Part shown: one piece after another, positions 51,163-59,528 of the stretch
How the letters are laid out: every line of letters begins with the position of its first letter
Position numbering within the stretch: the stretch's first letter is position 1
Source: Marmoricola sp. OAE513
Lineage (GTDB): Bacteria > Actinomycetota > Actinomycetes > Propionibacteriales > Nocardioidaceae
DNA length: 64,000 nucleotides
Reading direction: 5' to 3'
Assembly (NCBI RefSeq): GCF_040546585.1
Contig: NZ_JBEPOC010000001.1
Location: 806,001-870,000 of the forward strand
The notes under the pieces: model-generated
Seen by the model: the letters and a program-made list of their open reading frames with translations, nothing else
What the model was told of the DNA's origin: nothing
The model's database searches: none
Made by a program: the position numbers and the translations under genes

Positions 51163-52944
51163 ATGACCACCACTTCCGCGACGCGCTCGGCGACGCTGAG
51201 CGCGTACGCCGCGAAGACGTGCGGCTTCCAGGTCTACCTGGACAACGCGCCGTTCTCGCGCGACCTGCCGCGCGACGCCCGGGACCTGATGACTGCCGGC
51301 CGCGCCGAGCAGGGCAGGACCTTCGAGGCTGCTGTCTTCGAGAAGCTGCAGTCCGTCCACGGGAGCGACTGCGTCGTCGTCACCCTCACCGAGGACGAGC
51401 TCCGGCTCTCCTACACCGCCCAGCGCGCCGTGCGCCGGGAGCGCACCCTTCAGGCCATGGACGACGGTACGGCGATCATCTGCGGCGGGGCCCTCGACGA
51501 CGTGCTGCCCCAGTCGTTCGCGCTCGACGGTGTCGACACGCTCGACCTGCTGCGCACCGGCGACCCGGACGTCCTGGTCCGCCAGACCGACGGGCCCGCA
51601 GCCACCTACCTCCCGGTCGACGTGAAGAACCACAAGACCCTGAAGGATCGCAAGCGTGGTCCGTTCGCGCGGACGAGCCCGGTCTCCTCGCTTCACACCG
51701 GCACGGCCGGCGCCGGCGAGGCGACCGACCTGGGCTGGGACCCGTCCTACCGGGTCAAGGACGGTCTCCAGCTCGCCCACTACACGCGCGTGCTCGAGAC
51801 CCTTGGTCGCCACCCGGGTCCCGACCAGCGACTCGGTGGCGTCATCGGCGCAGACGCGCCGCTCGACGACCTCACGGTGAGCTGGCTCGACCTCGACGAG
51901 ACGGTGCGCGGCGATTCGGTCCTCGGCCGCTACGACCGTGAGTTCTCCGCCCGGGTGGACGCGGTGCGGGCCGCGGTCGGCCAGACGCGGTACGAGTCCG
52001 GCTCGGTCGAGGGCGTGCGCAGCGGGAGGTTCGGCAAGGCCGAGTGCTCGGGCTGCTCGCGCCAGACCGTGTGCCGGGCCGACGCGGGCCCGGACGACGT
52101 GTCGTTCCTGTTCACCGTCGGACGCCCCAACGGTGCGGCCTGGGACTACCTGTACGGCCACGGCGCTGCGACGCCGCACGGCCTCGCGTCCCTGGACGTC
52201 CTCCGGCACAACGACGACTACGAGGCTGCAGCGCGGAGCGGGGGCGGTAAGGCCGTGGCTCTGCGCGAGGTCGTCGAGCGGGCCCGGATGCACCGCGACG
52301 ACGAGCTGCTGCGCCGGCACCCCGGCACGCCTGCGGTCCCGGTGCCCACCTTCGACCTCGAGATCGACTTCGACATCGAGTGGGACTCCGCGGGCATCGT
52401 CTACCAGTGGGGCGCGTCGGTGCGCACGGGTCAGGACAACACGACCGAGTCCTACGACGCCGAGTCCCGCTACCGGTTCGAGACGATGACGCGACCCGAG
52501 GCCGAAGCCCTGGCGGTCGAGTTCTTCGACAACCTCGACCGGGTCGTGGAGCAGGCCGAGTCCGACGGCCTGACCGTGGGCCTGTTCCACTGGACCTCCC
52601 CCGAGCAGTGGCAGACGGCCAAGTTCCTGGGCGAGCGCCTGACCGAGCGGTACGGGGAGGCTCGCGTCCTCGACCTCAAGCAGTGGGTGGAGAGCAGCTA
52701 CTTCTCCCGCGACGGGTACTCACTCAAGAAGGTCGCACCGGCCTGCCGCTTCGACTGGAACCTGCCCGGCGCCGGCGGGGACATGTCGATGGTGATGATC
52801 GACCAGTTCCGCTTCCCGGCAACTCCCGCCGACAAGGCTGCCGCCGAGGAGTGGCTGCTGCGGTACAACTCGGCCGACTGCCGCGCCCAGGCCAAGATCC
52901 GCGACTACCTGCGCGACCTGCCCGAGGTCGTGACCGCCCCCTAG
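51163..52944 (+). CDS. TM0106-type RecB-like nuclease with Fe-S cysteines and C-terminal RNase H-like domain
   Basis: A 593-residue protein. The N-terminal ~310 residues resemble a RecB/AddB-type nuclease (PVDVKNH core with a carboxylate and lysine) bracketed by Cys20 and a late CxxCx5C (Cys295, Cys298, Cys304), the four-cysteine pattern that binds a 4Fe-4S cluster. From about 390 there is a YprB-type RNase H-like domain beginning TFDLEIDFD (Asp398, Glu400). It matches the TM0106 family, which is often fused to a helicase; here there is none. Cleaving DNA or RNA ends is inferred. It follows the NYN-LOTUS gene in the same direction. Confidence 0.88.
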   Translation: MTTTSATRSATLSAYAAKTCGFQVYLDNAPFSRDLPRDARDLMTAGRAEQGRTFEAAVFEKLQSVHGSDCVVVTLTEDELRLSYTAQRAVRRERTLQAMDDGTAIICGGALDDVLPQSFALDGVDTLDLLRTGDPDVLVRQTDGPAATYLPVDVKNHKTLKDRKRGPFARTSPVSSLHTGTAGAGEATDLGWDPSYRVKDGLQLAHYTRVLETLGRHPGPDQRLGGVIGADAPLDDLTVSWLDLDETVRGDSVLGRYDREFSARVDAVRAAVGQTRYESGSVEGVRSGRFGKAECSGCSRQTVCRADAGPDDVSFLFTVGRPNGAAWDYLYGHGAATPHGLASLDVLRHNDDYEAAARSGGGKAVALREVVERARMHRDDELLRRHPGTPAVPVPTFDLEIDFDIEWDSAGIVYQWGASVRTGQDNTTESYDAESRYRFETMTRPEAEALAVEFFDNLDRVVEQAESDGLTVGLFHWTSPEQWQTAKFLGERLTERYGEARVLDLKQWVESSYFSRDGYSLKKVAPACRFDWNLPGAGGDMSMVMIDQFRFPATPADKAAAEEWLLRYNSADCRAQAKIRDYLRDLPEVVTAP

Positions 52945-54251
52945 CCCGGGACGCCGGCACCGATCCGGACCGGCAACCGGTCGATCCCGTAGACGACGGA
53001 GAGGTCGCGGAAGCCCAGATCTGCCGGGTCGTCGGTCTCGAGGACCAGGTCCGGGAACCTGCGCGCCAGCCCGGTCAGGGCGGCACGCAGCTCCATCCGC
53101 GCGAGCTCGGCACCGACGCAGCGGTGCAGTCCGTGACCGAACGCGAGGTGCTGGGTGCCGGCGTTGCGCAGGTCGAACTGCTCCGGGTGCGGCACGTGGG
53201 CGGGGTCCCGGTTGGCGCCGGTCAGCGAGACGATGACGACCGAGCCCTTGCTGATCCGGTGTCCGCCGAGGTCGTGGTCCTCGCGCGCGAACCGCGGGAA
53301 GGCGACCTGGACGGGGCACAGGTAGCGGAGCAGCTCCTCGACGACCTCGTCGACCTGCTCCGGCGTGCCGCTGCGCAGCAGCTCGTAGGCGTCGGCGTTG
53401 CGCGACAGCACGTAGCCGCCCATCGACAGCATCGCGGCCGAGGTCTCGTAACCGCCGAGGAACACACCGTCAGCCAGGCCGCCGAGCTCGACGTCGTCGT
53501 ACTCGTGGCCGTGGGTGCGGATGATCTCGCCGATCAGGCCTTCACCGGGGTTCTCCCGCTGCCGGCGTACGGTCTCGATGAGGAAGGTCCGCGTCTCGGT
53601 CGCGGCGCCGAAGGAGCCGGCTCCGCCCTCGCTCATGTCGAAGCGGGCGACTCCCAGCTTGTGGAACTCCTCGCGAACGTCCTCGGGCATGCCGAGCAGG
53701 TCGCAGATCACCCGGAACGGGATCTCGAAGCCGAATTGGTCCACCAGGTCGACGACCGGACCGCTCGCCTCCATCGCGTCCAGCGTCTCCTCGACGATGG
53801 TGCCGATCGACTCCTGCAGCCGCCGCAGCCGTCGCATCGTGAACTCGGGCGTGATCAGGCCCCGCAGCCGGGTGTGGTCCGGAGCGTCGGTCATGCCGAG
53901 GCCGCCGATGGTCTCGGCGTCGCTGCGCTTGCGGGTGCCGAGGAGGTGCCGCATGTCGTTGGAGTACGACGCCCCATCCGCGAGCACTTGCTTGACGAGC
54001 TCCTGCCCGGTGACCAACCAGATCTCCAGTCCGAGGACGCTGCCCAGCATCGTCACCGGGTCCTCGGCACGCTGCGCGGCCAGCTGCTCGACCGGGTCGA
54101 CACCGTTGCGCAGCAGCGGGAAGGTCAGGTGCTCAGGAACCTTGCGCAGGGTGGTGATGTCCGGGAGTCCGGTCGAGTTCCGGCGCATCGCCCAACGCAT
54201 GGCGGCGCGGCGCAGCGGACTGACTACCCGGGAGAACATGGCGGTGGGCAT
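52941..54251 (-). CDS. Cytochrome P450
   Basis: A 436-residue bacterial P450. I-helix GVFLGGYETSAAMLS has the acid-Thr pair (E-T), the K-helix ExxR is EELLRYL and the heme loop FGHGLHRCVGAELARME matches class I enzymes, which take electrons from ferredoxin. N-terminal HLTFPLLRNGVDP and KRSDAETIGGLGMTDAPDHTRLR are typical. ATG 54251 is chosen; a longer frame from 54290 runs into the next gene's promoter. The substrate is unknown; no ferredoxin gene is adjacent. The end overlaps the nuclease gene by 4 bp. Confidence 0.93.
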   Translation of the reverse strand: MPTAMFSRVVSPLRRAAMRWAMRRNSTGLPDITTLRKVPEHLTFPLLRNGVDPVEQLAAQRAEDPVTMLGSVLGLEIWLVTGQELVKQVLADGASYSNDMRHLLGTRKRSDAETIGGLGMTDAPDHTRLRGLITPEFTMRRLRRLQESIGTIVEETLDAMEASGPVVDLVDQFGFEIPFRVICDLLGMPEDVREEFHKLGVARFDMSEGGAGSFGAATETRTFLIETVRRQRENPGEGLIGEIIRTHGHEYDDVELGGLADGVFLGGYETSAAMLSMGGYVLSRNADAYELLRSGTPEQVDEVVEELLRYLCPVQVAFPRFAREDHDLGGHRISKGSVVIVSLTGANRDPAHVPHPEQFDLRNAGTQHLAFGHGLHRCVGAELARMELRAALTGLARRFPDLVLETDDPADLGFRDLSVVYGIDRLPVRIGAGVPG

Positions 54252-54318
54252 GCCTCGAGTCTGGGAAAGAAAGGAGCCTTTGACCAGCACATTTCTCTAC
54301 TTTCGACGCTGATCTCCC

Positions 54319-54699
54319 TCACACGCAGGCGACGCAGGTCCGCGCCACCGGTCTCGCTTCCAGCCTGCCCGGGGCGATCTGACCTCCGCACCGCTCGCAG
54401 ATGCCGTACGTGCCGGACTCCCAGCGACGTACGGCACCGTCGATCTCGGCGAGGTGCTGAAGAAGCTGCGCAGCGACGGCACTGATCTGTGACCGCTCGA
54501 ACGCGATGGTCGCACCCTCGGGGTCGTGCTCGTCGTCCGCGTTGCTGTCGCGCGACGCGACCACGACACCTTGGAAGCTCTCGGACACCTCAGCCAGTCG
54601 CCCGCTGGCACGGGCGCGATCGGCGGTCAGGCGCGCAAGGGTCTCGTCCACGTGCTCGATGATGACGGGGGTCACCGACAAATTCGGGCCGGCTGACAT
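54319..54699 (-). CDS. DksA/TraR-type C4 zinc-finger protein
   Basis: A 126-residue coiled-coil/zinc protein. A long helix region (DETLARLTADRARASGRLAEVSESFQG..ISAVAAQLLQHLAEIDGAVRRWESGTYGICE) is followed by a CERC-x17-CVAC C4 zinc finger. DksA proteins bind RNA polymerase's secondary channel; TraR-like forms are shorter. Start ATG 54699; GTG 54675 is an alternative. Divergent from the LPLAT-like gene across 51 bp. Confidence 0.88.
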   Translation of the reverse strand: MSAGPNLSVTPVIIEHVDETLARLTADRARASGRLAEVSESFQGVVVASRDSNADDEHDPEGATIAFERSQISAVAAQLLQHLAEIDGAVRRWESGTYGICERCGGQIAPGRLEARPVARTCVACV

Positions 54700-54737
54700 T
54701 ACCCGGCAGTATCGGCGCGACGTGGCGTCCCAACCCC

Positions 54738-54743
54738 TAGGGT
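54738..54743 (+). promoter_or_regulatory. -10 element TAGGGT of the LPLAT-like gene
   Basis: TAGGGT ends 7 nt before ATG 54751, the leaderless spacing. Confidence 0.5.
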
Positions 54744-54750
54744 TTCGGCC

Positions 54751-55638
54751 ATGGGATTCCTCGGTGACACCGCAAAGCAGCTCCCCCGCTTCCTCCCGTG
54801 GCGCAGTCTTCAAGGCATCGCCCGGCGGCGAGTCGACGGCTTCTGGGGGAACGACCAGTTCCGTGCCGTGCAGGAGGAGAACATGCACTTCCTCCTCGAG
54901 TACACCGACCGCGTTCACGAGGTCCCGCAGATCGCCCGCGAGTACGCCGAGTTCGACGTGCTGCGCAACTACCGTCGTTGGCACCCCAAGCACCTGAGCC
55001 GCCAGCCTGTCGAGGACGTCGAGAAGTTCCTCGAGGCCCGCTCACGCGGCCGAGGCGTCATCATCAGCTTCGTCCACCACGGTCAGTACAACGGGGTGGT
55101 GTCCTCGATGGCCCGTGTCGCCGACGACCTGGCGGGCGTACCCAAGTCCGAGCGCCCTGGTTTCATCGTCAACGGTGTCGTCTCCCCCGAGGCGTTCGAC
55201 AAGAAGGCACCCCTCGCCCTGCGTCAGCACTTCAAGGTCTGCGCCTACGGACCGAACATCAAGCTCATGTCCGCCACCGACGGCACCGGGCCCATGATCG
55301 AGATCCTCGAGAACGGTGGCGTTCTCGCGATCGCCTTCGACGTCGCCGGCCGCACGCCGATCAAGTTCCTCGGTCGCGACATGCTGGGCTCCTTCGGCAT
55401 GGCACGCCTCGCGGTCCAGACGAACGTTCCCGTCGTCATCATCTCCTCGCACAAGGGGGCCGACGGGCTGCCCTACGGGCGGGTGCACGACGCCATCGAA
55501 CCCTCGGACTTCCCGGACCCGGCCGATCTGCTGGCCGAGATCATCCGGCGCCACGAGCCCGCCATCCTGGAGTGGCCCGCGGCGTACGACAGCCCGCACA
55601 GCCGCCTGGGCGTGGCGAAGGCCGAGAACCAGGCCTGA
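54751..55638 (+). CDS. Lysophospholipid-acyltransferase-like (HtrB/PIM acyltransferase-type) protein
   Basis: A 295-residue protein resembling the HtrB/LpxL and phosphatidylinositol-mannoside acyltransferase superfamily: a substrate-side segment RNYRRWHPKHLSRQPVEDVEKFLEARSRGRGVIISFVHHGQYN, in which VHHGQYN would be the H-x4-D/E-like catalytic region, and IEILENGGVLAIAFDVAGR. No signal peptide. If correct it transfers an acyl chain to a lipid; the similarity is moderate and the motif is not canonical. Its own leaderless promoter, separated by 133 bp from the STAS gene. Confidence 0.62.
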   Translation: MGFLGDTAKQLPRFLPWRSLQGIARRRVDGFWGNDQFRAVQEENMHFLLEYTDRVHEVPQIAREYAEFDVLRNYRRWHPKHLSRQPVEDVEKFLEARSRGRGVIISFVHHGQYNGVVSSMARVADDLAGVPKSERPGFIVNGVVSPEAFDKKAPLALRQHFKVCAYGPNIKLMSATDGTGPMIEILENGGVLAIAFDVAGRTPIKFLGRDMLGSFGMARLAVQTNVPVVIISSHKGADGLPYGRVHDAIEPSDFPDPADLLAEIIRRHEPAILEWPAAYDSPHSRLGVAKAENQA

Positions 55639-55688
55639 TCGTCGCTCTCCGCGAGGTCGGGGTGTAGCGTCAGGGGGAGCAGCTGATG

Positions 55689-55702
55689 CGGGAGGCCTCC
55701 CG
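55689..55702. other. 14-bp perfect palindrome in the gap before the STAS gene
   Basis: CGGGAGGCCTCCCG has no loop and is 13 bases from any similar sequence. It could be an operator, or the base of a short hairpin terminator for the preceding gene. Confidence 0.4.
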
Positions 55703-55771
55703 GGTCAGGTGCGCGCCGTGGAACCAGTCACACAGCCGGCGGGTTCCCGACACGCTCCGAAGGGACCTCCC

Positions 55772-56149
55772 ATGACCGCACTTCCGTACATCCAGAGCTC
55801 CGAACAGGACGGCGTCGCTGTCGTCGCGCCGGTCGGCGAGTTCGACATCTCGACCGTCGACATGCTCCGTGAGATCTTCGTGGACGTGGTGACCCCGACG
55901 ACGAACCGGATGGTGCTCGACCTCGCCCGGACGGAGTTCGTCGACTCCCTCGCCATCGGCACCATGCTGGGTGTGGGGCGGCGGGCCAACGAGTGGGGCG
56001 GCTGGGTCCGTCTGGTCGCCCCGACGCCTCCGGTCCGCAAGGTGCTCGCGCTGACCGGGCTCGACAAGGTCTTCGGGCTCTACGACACCGTGGACCAGGC
56101 GATCGCCCACGAGGTCTCCGACGTCGACGGCGCCACCGAGCTTGTCTGA
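55772..56149 (+). CDS. STAS-domain anti-sigma factor antagonist
   Basis: A 125-residue SpoIIAA-like protein. N-terminal VAVVAPVGEFDISTVDMLREIF and the phosphorylation-site region EFVDSLAIGTMLGVGRRANE, in which Ser59 is the likely phospho-acceptor. Such proteins, when dephosphorylated, bind an anti-sigma kinase and free the sigma factor. It has a GAAGGGA Shine-Dalgarno and its stop overlaps the start of the phytochrome-phosphatase gene by 8 bp, so the phosphatase is probably its activator. The kinase and sigma factor are not in the window. Confidence 0.93.
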   Translation: MTALPYIQSSEQDGVAVVAPVGEFDISTVDMLREIFVDVVTPTTNRMVLDLARTEFVDSLAIGTMLGVGRRANEWGGWVRLVAPTPPVRKVLALTGLDKVFGLYDTVDQAIAHEVSDVDGATELV

Positions 56150-58478
56150 CCCCGGGGGGACCGCTCCCCGGACCGGGAACGAAGCGGCCGACCGGCTCTA
56201 CGCGCCGACCGTCCTCCCGGCCGTTCCCCAGCAGCACACGCCGGCGTACGTCGCGACGGACCTCAGCAACTGCGACGCCGAACCGATCCACATCCCCGGC
56301 GCCATCCAGCCCCACGGCGTCCTGATCGCCGTCGACCGGACCGGTCGGGTGGTCTCGGTCTCGGCGAACACCGATGAGCTGCTCGGGACCGAGGTCGAGC
56401 GCGCTCTCGGTGCCGACCTGGACGATCTCGTCGGGAGCGAGGTCGCCGCACTGGTCCGCGCGGGCGCGACCTCGCCCGGGGAGACGGACCTGTTCCCCGC
56501 GCGCCTTCCGCGGACGCTGGCCGGGTCGCTGGCCGGACGCCTCACCGACGTCCGGACGCACCACAGCGGGGACCGTCTGGTGGTCGAGATCGAGGCCGTC
56601 GAGGAGCACGCGGTCTCGGGCCTCTCGCTGAGGTCCGCACGCCGTGCGATCGGTCGGCTCGCGGCGACGACCGACGTCATCGACCTCGCCGACCAGCTCT
56701 CGACCGAGATCCGCGACCTGCTCGGCTTCGACCGCGCCATGGTCTACCGGTTCGACGCCGAGTGGAACGGAGAGGTCATCGCCGATGCGAAGCACCCGGA
56801 CCTCAACCCGTTCCTGGGCCTGCACTACCCCGCCAGCGACATCCCCGCCCAGGCGCGCAGGCTGTACACCGTCAACTGGATCAGACTGATCGCCGACATC
56901 GGTTACCGCCCCGTTCCTCTGGAGCCGGTCCTCGATCCCGCGACGAACGCCCCGCTCGACCTGTCCTTCTCCACGCTGCGCAGCGTGTCCCCGGTGCACC
57001 TGGAGTACCTCGCCAACATGGGGGTCACCGCGTCGCTGTCGGTCTCGATCGTGGCCGAGGGCAAGCTCTGGGGCCTGGTCGCCTGTCACCACTACAGCGG
57101 TCCGCACCGCCCGTCCCAGGACGCACGCGCAGCAGCGGAGCTGCTCGGCCAGGTCGCCTCGCAGATGTTCGTCGACCGCGAGCAGGCAGAGATCCGCGGA
57201 GCCGGCCTGACACTGCGTCGACGGCAGGCAGCGATCATCGGCTCGGCACGTGAGGCGATCGGCGATCCACTGGAGGGCATGATCGCCCACCCGGACCTGG
57301 CAGCCTTCCTGGGCGCCACTGCGGTCGCGGTGCGCAACGGGGACCAGGTCCTGAGCGTCGGCACCGTGCCTCCTCTGCAGGACCTGGACCGGATCGCCGA
57401 CCTGCTCGAACGGCCTGGCGACTACGCCACCTCGACCGACCACCTGGCCGTGCTCGACCCGACGTTCGCGTCCCTGTCCGACATCGCCGCCGGCGCCCTC
57501 CGGATAGGTTCGGCTTCCGACCGCTACATGCTGTGGCTGCGACCCGAGCAGGTCCAGCAGGTGGATTGGGGCGGCGACCCCACGAACAAGCTGCTCGCCG
57601 AGCAGGAGCCACCCGGCGTCCGGTTGAGCCCGCGCAAGTCGTTCGAGAAGTGGCGCCAGGTCGTGCACGGACGCAGCGAACCCTGGACGGCTGCTCAGCT
57701 GGAGGCGGCTGAAGCGTTCGGGATCGACCTGCAGGGAGTGGTGCTCAGCCGGTCCCGCGAGCAGGTCGCCGTGGCCGAGTCGCTCAAGGAGAGCGTCGAG
57801 CTCGACCGCGAACCCGAGGTCTCCGGCTTCGACATCGCAGCGCTGTACCTGCCGTCCTCGCAGTACCAGCTGGCCGGCGACTGGTGGGACGTGGTCGACA
57901 CCAGGGACGGTCGGGCCGCCTTCATCGTCGGCGACGTGGCCGGCCACGGGTTCGCCGCCGCGTCGACCATGGTCCAGATGCGCACCAGCCTGCGCGCCTA
58001 CCTCCTCGAGGGTCACGACCCGATGACCTGCCTGGAGAAGCTGGACGCGTTCGTCGCCCGGATGATGCCCGGCCAGCTGGCCACCGCGGCCATGGTCGTC
58101 GTGGACCAGGCGGCCGGCACCTACACCGGGGCGACCGCGGGACACCCGCCGATCCTGGTCGACACCGGGTCCGGGCCGGGGCCGGTCACCGTCGCCCACC
58201 GACCTGTCCTCGGAGTCGGGATCGCCGGTATCCACGACGGGCTGCGGACCGAACCGATCCCGGACGGTGCCAGCTTCCTGCTCTACACCGACGGCCTCGT
58301 CGAGCGCCGCGGCGTCGTGCTGGACGACTCGCTGCGCGATCTGAGGCACCCCGACCTGGCTGTCGGGAGCGACGACCTGCCCACCTGGCTCGGGCGGGTG
58401 CGGGACCGGGCCCGGACGAGCACCGACGACGACGTCACGATGCTCGCCTTCCGGGTAGCGCCTACTTCCACACCTTGA
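56142..58478 (+). CDS. bphP: Bacteriophytochrome with PP2C (SpoIIE-type) phosphatase output
   Basis: A 778-residue light sensor: PAS (about 20-125) with the biliverdin cysteine Cys44 (CDAEPIHIPGAIQPHG), GAF (130-310) with the PASDIP motif (Asp233) and CHHY, PHY (320-490) with the tongue PRKSFE, and a PP2C/SpoIIE domain (about 560-775) with DWWDV, GDVAGHG, YTDGLVE and DDVTML metal-binding aspartates. It should bind biliverdin and respond to red/far-red light by dephosphorylating a protein, most likely the STAS factor just upstream. TTG start overlaps the STAS stop. No heme oxygenase gene is seen, so biliverdin supply is elsewhere. Confidence 0.95.
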   Translation: MSDPGGTAPRTGNEAADRLYAPTVLPAVPQQHTPAYVATDLSNCDAEPIHIPGAIQPHGVLIAVDRTGRVVSVSANTDELLGTEVERALGADLDDLVGSEVAALVRAGATSPGETDLFPARLPRTLAGSLAGRLTDVRTHHSGDRLVVEIEAVEEHAVSGLSLRSARRAIGRLAATTDVIDLADQLSTEIRDLLGFDRAMVYRFDAEWNGEVIADAKHPDLNPFLGLHYPASDIPAQARRLYTVNWIRLIADIGYRPVPLEPVLDPATNAPLDLSFSTLRSVSPVHLEYLANMGVTASLSVSIVAEGKLWGLVACHHYSGPHRPSQDARAAAELLGQVASQMFVDREQAEIRGAGLTLRRRQAAIIGSAREAIGDPLEGMIAHPDLAAFLGATAVAVRNGDQVLSVGTVPPLQDLDRIADLLERPGDYATSTDHLAVLDPTFASLSDIAAGALRIGSASDRYMLWLRPEQVQQVDWGGDPTNKLLAEQEPPGVRLSPRKSFEKWRQVVHGRSEPWTAAQLEAAEAFGIDLQGVVLSRSREQVAVAESLKESVELDREPEVSGFDIAALYLPSSQYQLAGDWWDVVDTRDGRAAFIVGDVAGHGFAAASTMVQMRTSLRAYLLEGHDPMTCLEKLDAFVARMMPGQLATAAMVVVDQAAGTYTGATAGHPPILVDTGSGPGPVTVAHRPVLGVGIAGIHDGLRTEPIPDGASFLLYTDGLVERRGVVLDDSLRDLRHPDLAVGSDDLPTWLGRVRDRARTSTDDDVTMLAFRVAPTSTP

Positions 58479-59336
58479 CGTAGTCGACGTTCATCGTGGC
58501 CGGGACCGGCGTCGCGGTGTTGTACTCGTTGCCCTTAGCGCCCATCCCCTGGGTGAGCGCGATGATGTACGGCTTGAGGAACGCCTTGTCGCCCGAGGTG
58601 TTGGTCAGGCAGAGCTTGTTGTTGACGAAGATCTGGATCTTCGAGGCGGACCACTCCAACGTGTAGGTGTTCCACACCCCGCGGTCAGCCGCGCAGTTGA
58701 TGGCCGTGTTGACGCCGTACCTCGATCCGAAGATGTCGGCGCTGTAGTGCAGGAACGGGATCGAGAGCTTCGGGTAGGACGAGTAGGTCTCGCTGATGTC
58801 GATCTCGCCGGCAGCCGGCCAGACGGCCGTGGATTTCACCCGGTCGTCGGGCCACAGCCAGAACGCCTCCTGGAGGCCCTTCGCGGTCGTCGCGGTGTTC
58901 TTGATCCGCGCCTCGAACCGCCCGAACTGCTGGCTGAAGAGCCGGTAGCTCATGACGCCGCCGGAGACGAACTTCGTCGGCCCGGTCAGTCCCCCGAAGC
59001 TGCAGCTGACCGACGTATGACCTTGCGCAGCGTCAGGTTGAGCGAACCGCCGGAGACCCCGACGTACGCCGGGTCGTCGACGAAGCAGGCGTGTGCGGCC
59101 TGGGTGCCCATGGCGAAATCGGTCTGCGGCATCCAGACGTTGCGGTTCAGGCTGGTGCCGTCGAAGTTGTCGGCGAGCGTGCATTCCCAGGTGCCACCGG
59201 TCGACTTGACGATCTTCGTCCCGCAGGCGTCCGAGGTCGCTTCAGCGGCCGCCGCCGGCTCTGTCGTGGTCTGGGCCAGTCCGGCCAGGACGAACGTGAC
59301 GCTGACCGCCAGTGCCGATACGTAGCGAACCTTCAT
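58462..59336 (-). pseudogene. GH16 family glycoside hydrolase, split by an apparent frameshift
   Basis: A secreted GH16 enzyme of about 290 residues in two frames. The first (from ATG 59336) has a signal peptide (VSALAVSVTFVLAGLA) and VSGGSLNLTLRK, then drifts; the other frame gives TSVSCSFGGLTGPTKF..QQFGRFEARIKNTA, the catalytic AGEIDISE and the C-terminus to 58462. Adding one base near 59018 would join LRKV-TSVSC. The two frames together give a normal GH16. It is one of three GH16 genes in this window and differs from the pair at 18.7-20.5 kb. It ends in a 17-bp tail-to-tail overlap with the phytochrome gene. The Shine-Dalgarno is GGGGGAG. Confidence 0.78.
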
Positions 59337-59528
59337 GTCTTTCTCCCCCGCTCGCGGTGCTGAACCGTCACCGGGTGCGGAGGCGGGTTCGAGTACCTGT
59401 CAAGGACTCGAGCGTAGGGGGACTAGACCGGAATGTCCGTTAAATCGCTTATTTCCTTTTTCTGGTAAAACGCTGTGCTACCGAGGGGCGCGGTTCGTGA
59501 TGCGACCGAGCGGGGCTAGTTTCGCCTG
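59337..59528. other. Divergent promoter region between GH16 and DUF1206 genes
   Basis: This 192-bp gap is unusually AT-rich between about 59440 and 59475 (for example GTTAAATCGCTTATTTCC). It probably holds the GH16 promoter; the DUF1206 -10 element is near its right end. I see no conserved gene or structured RNA. Confidence 0.5.
59517..59522 (+). promoter_or_regulatory. -10 element TAGTTT of the DUF1206 gene
   Basis: TAGTTT ends 6 nt before GTG 59529. Confidence 0.5.

Noticed and set aside
55728-58349. Minus-strand open frame of about 873 codons across the phytochrome gene
   Set aside because: Shadow; the plus strand has complete BphP and PP2C motifs.
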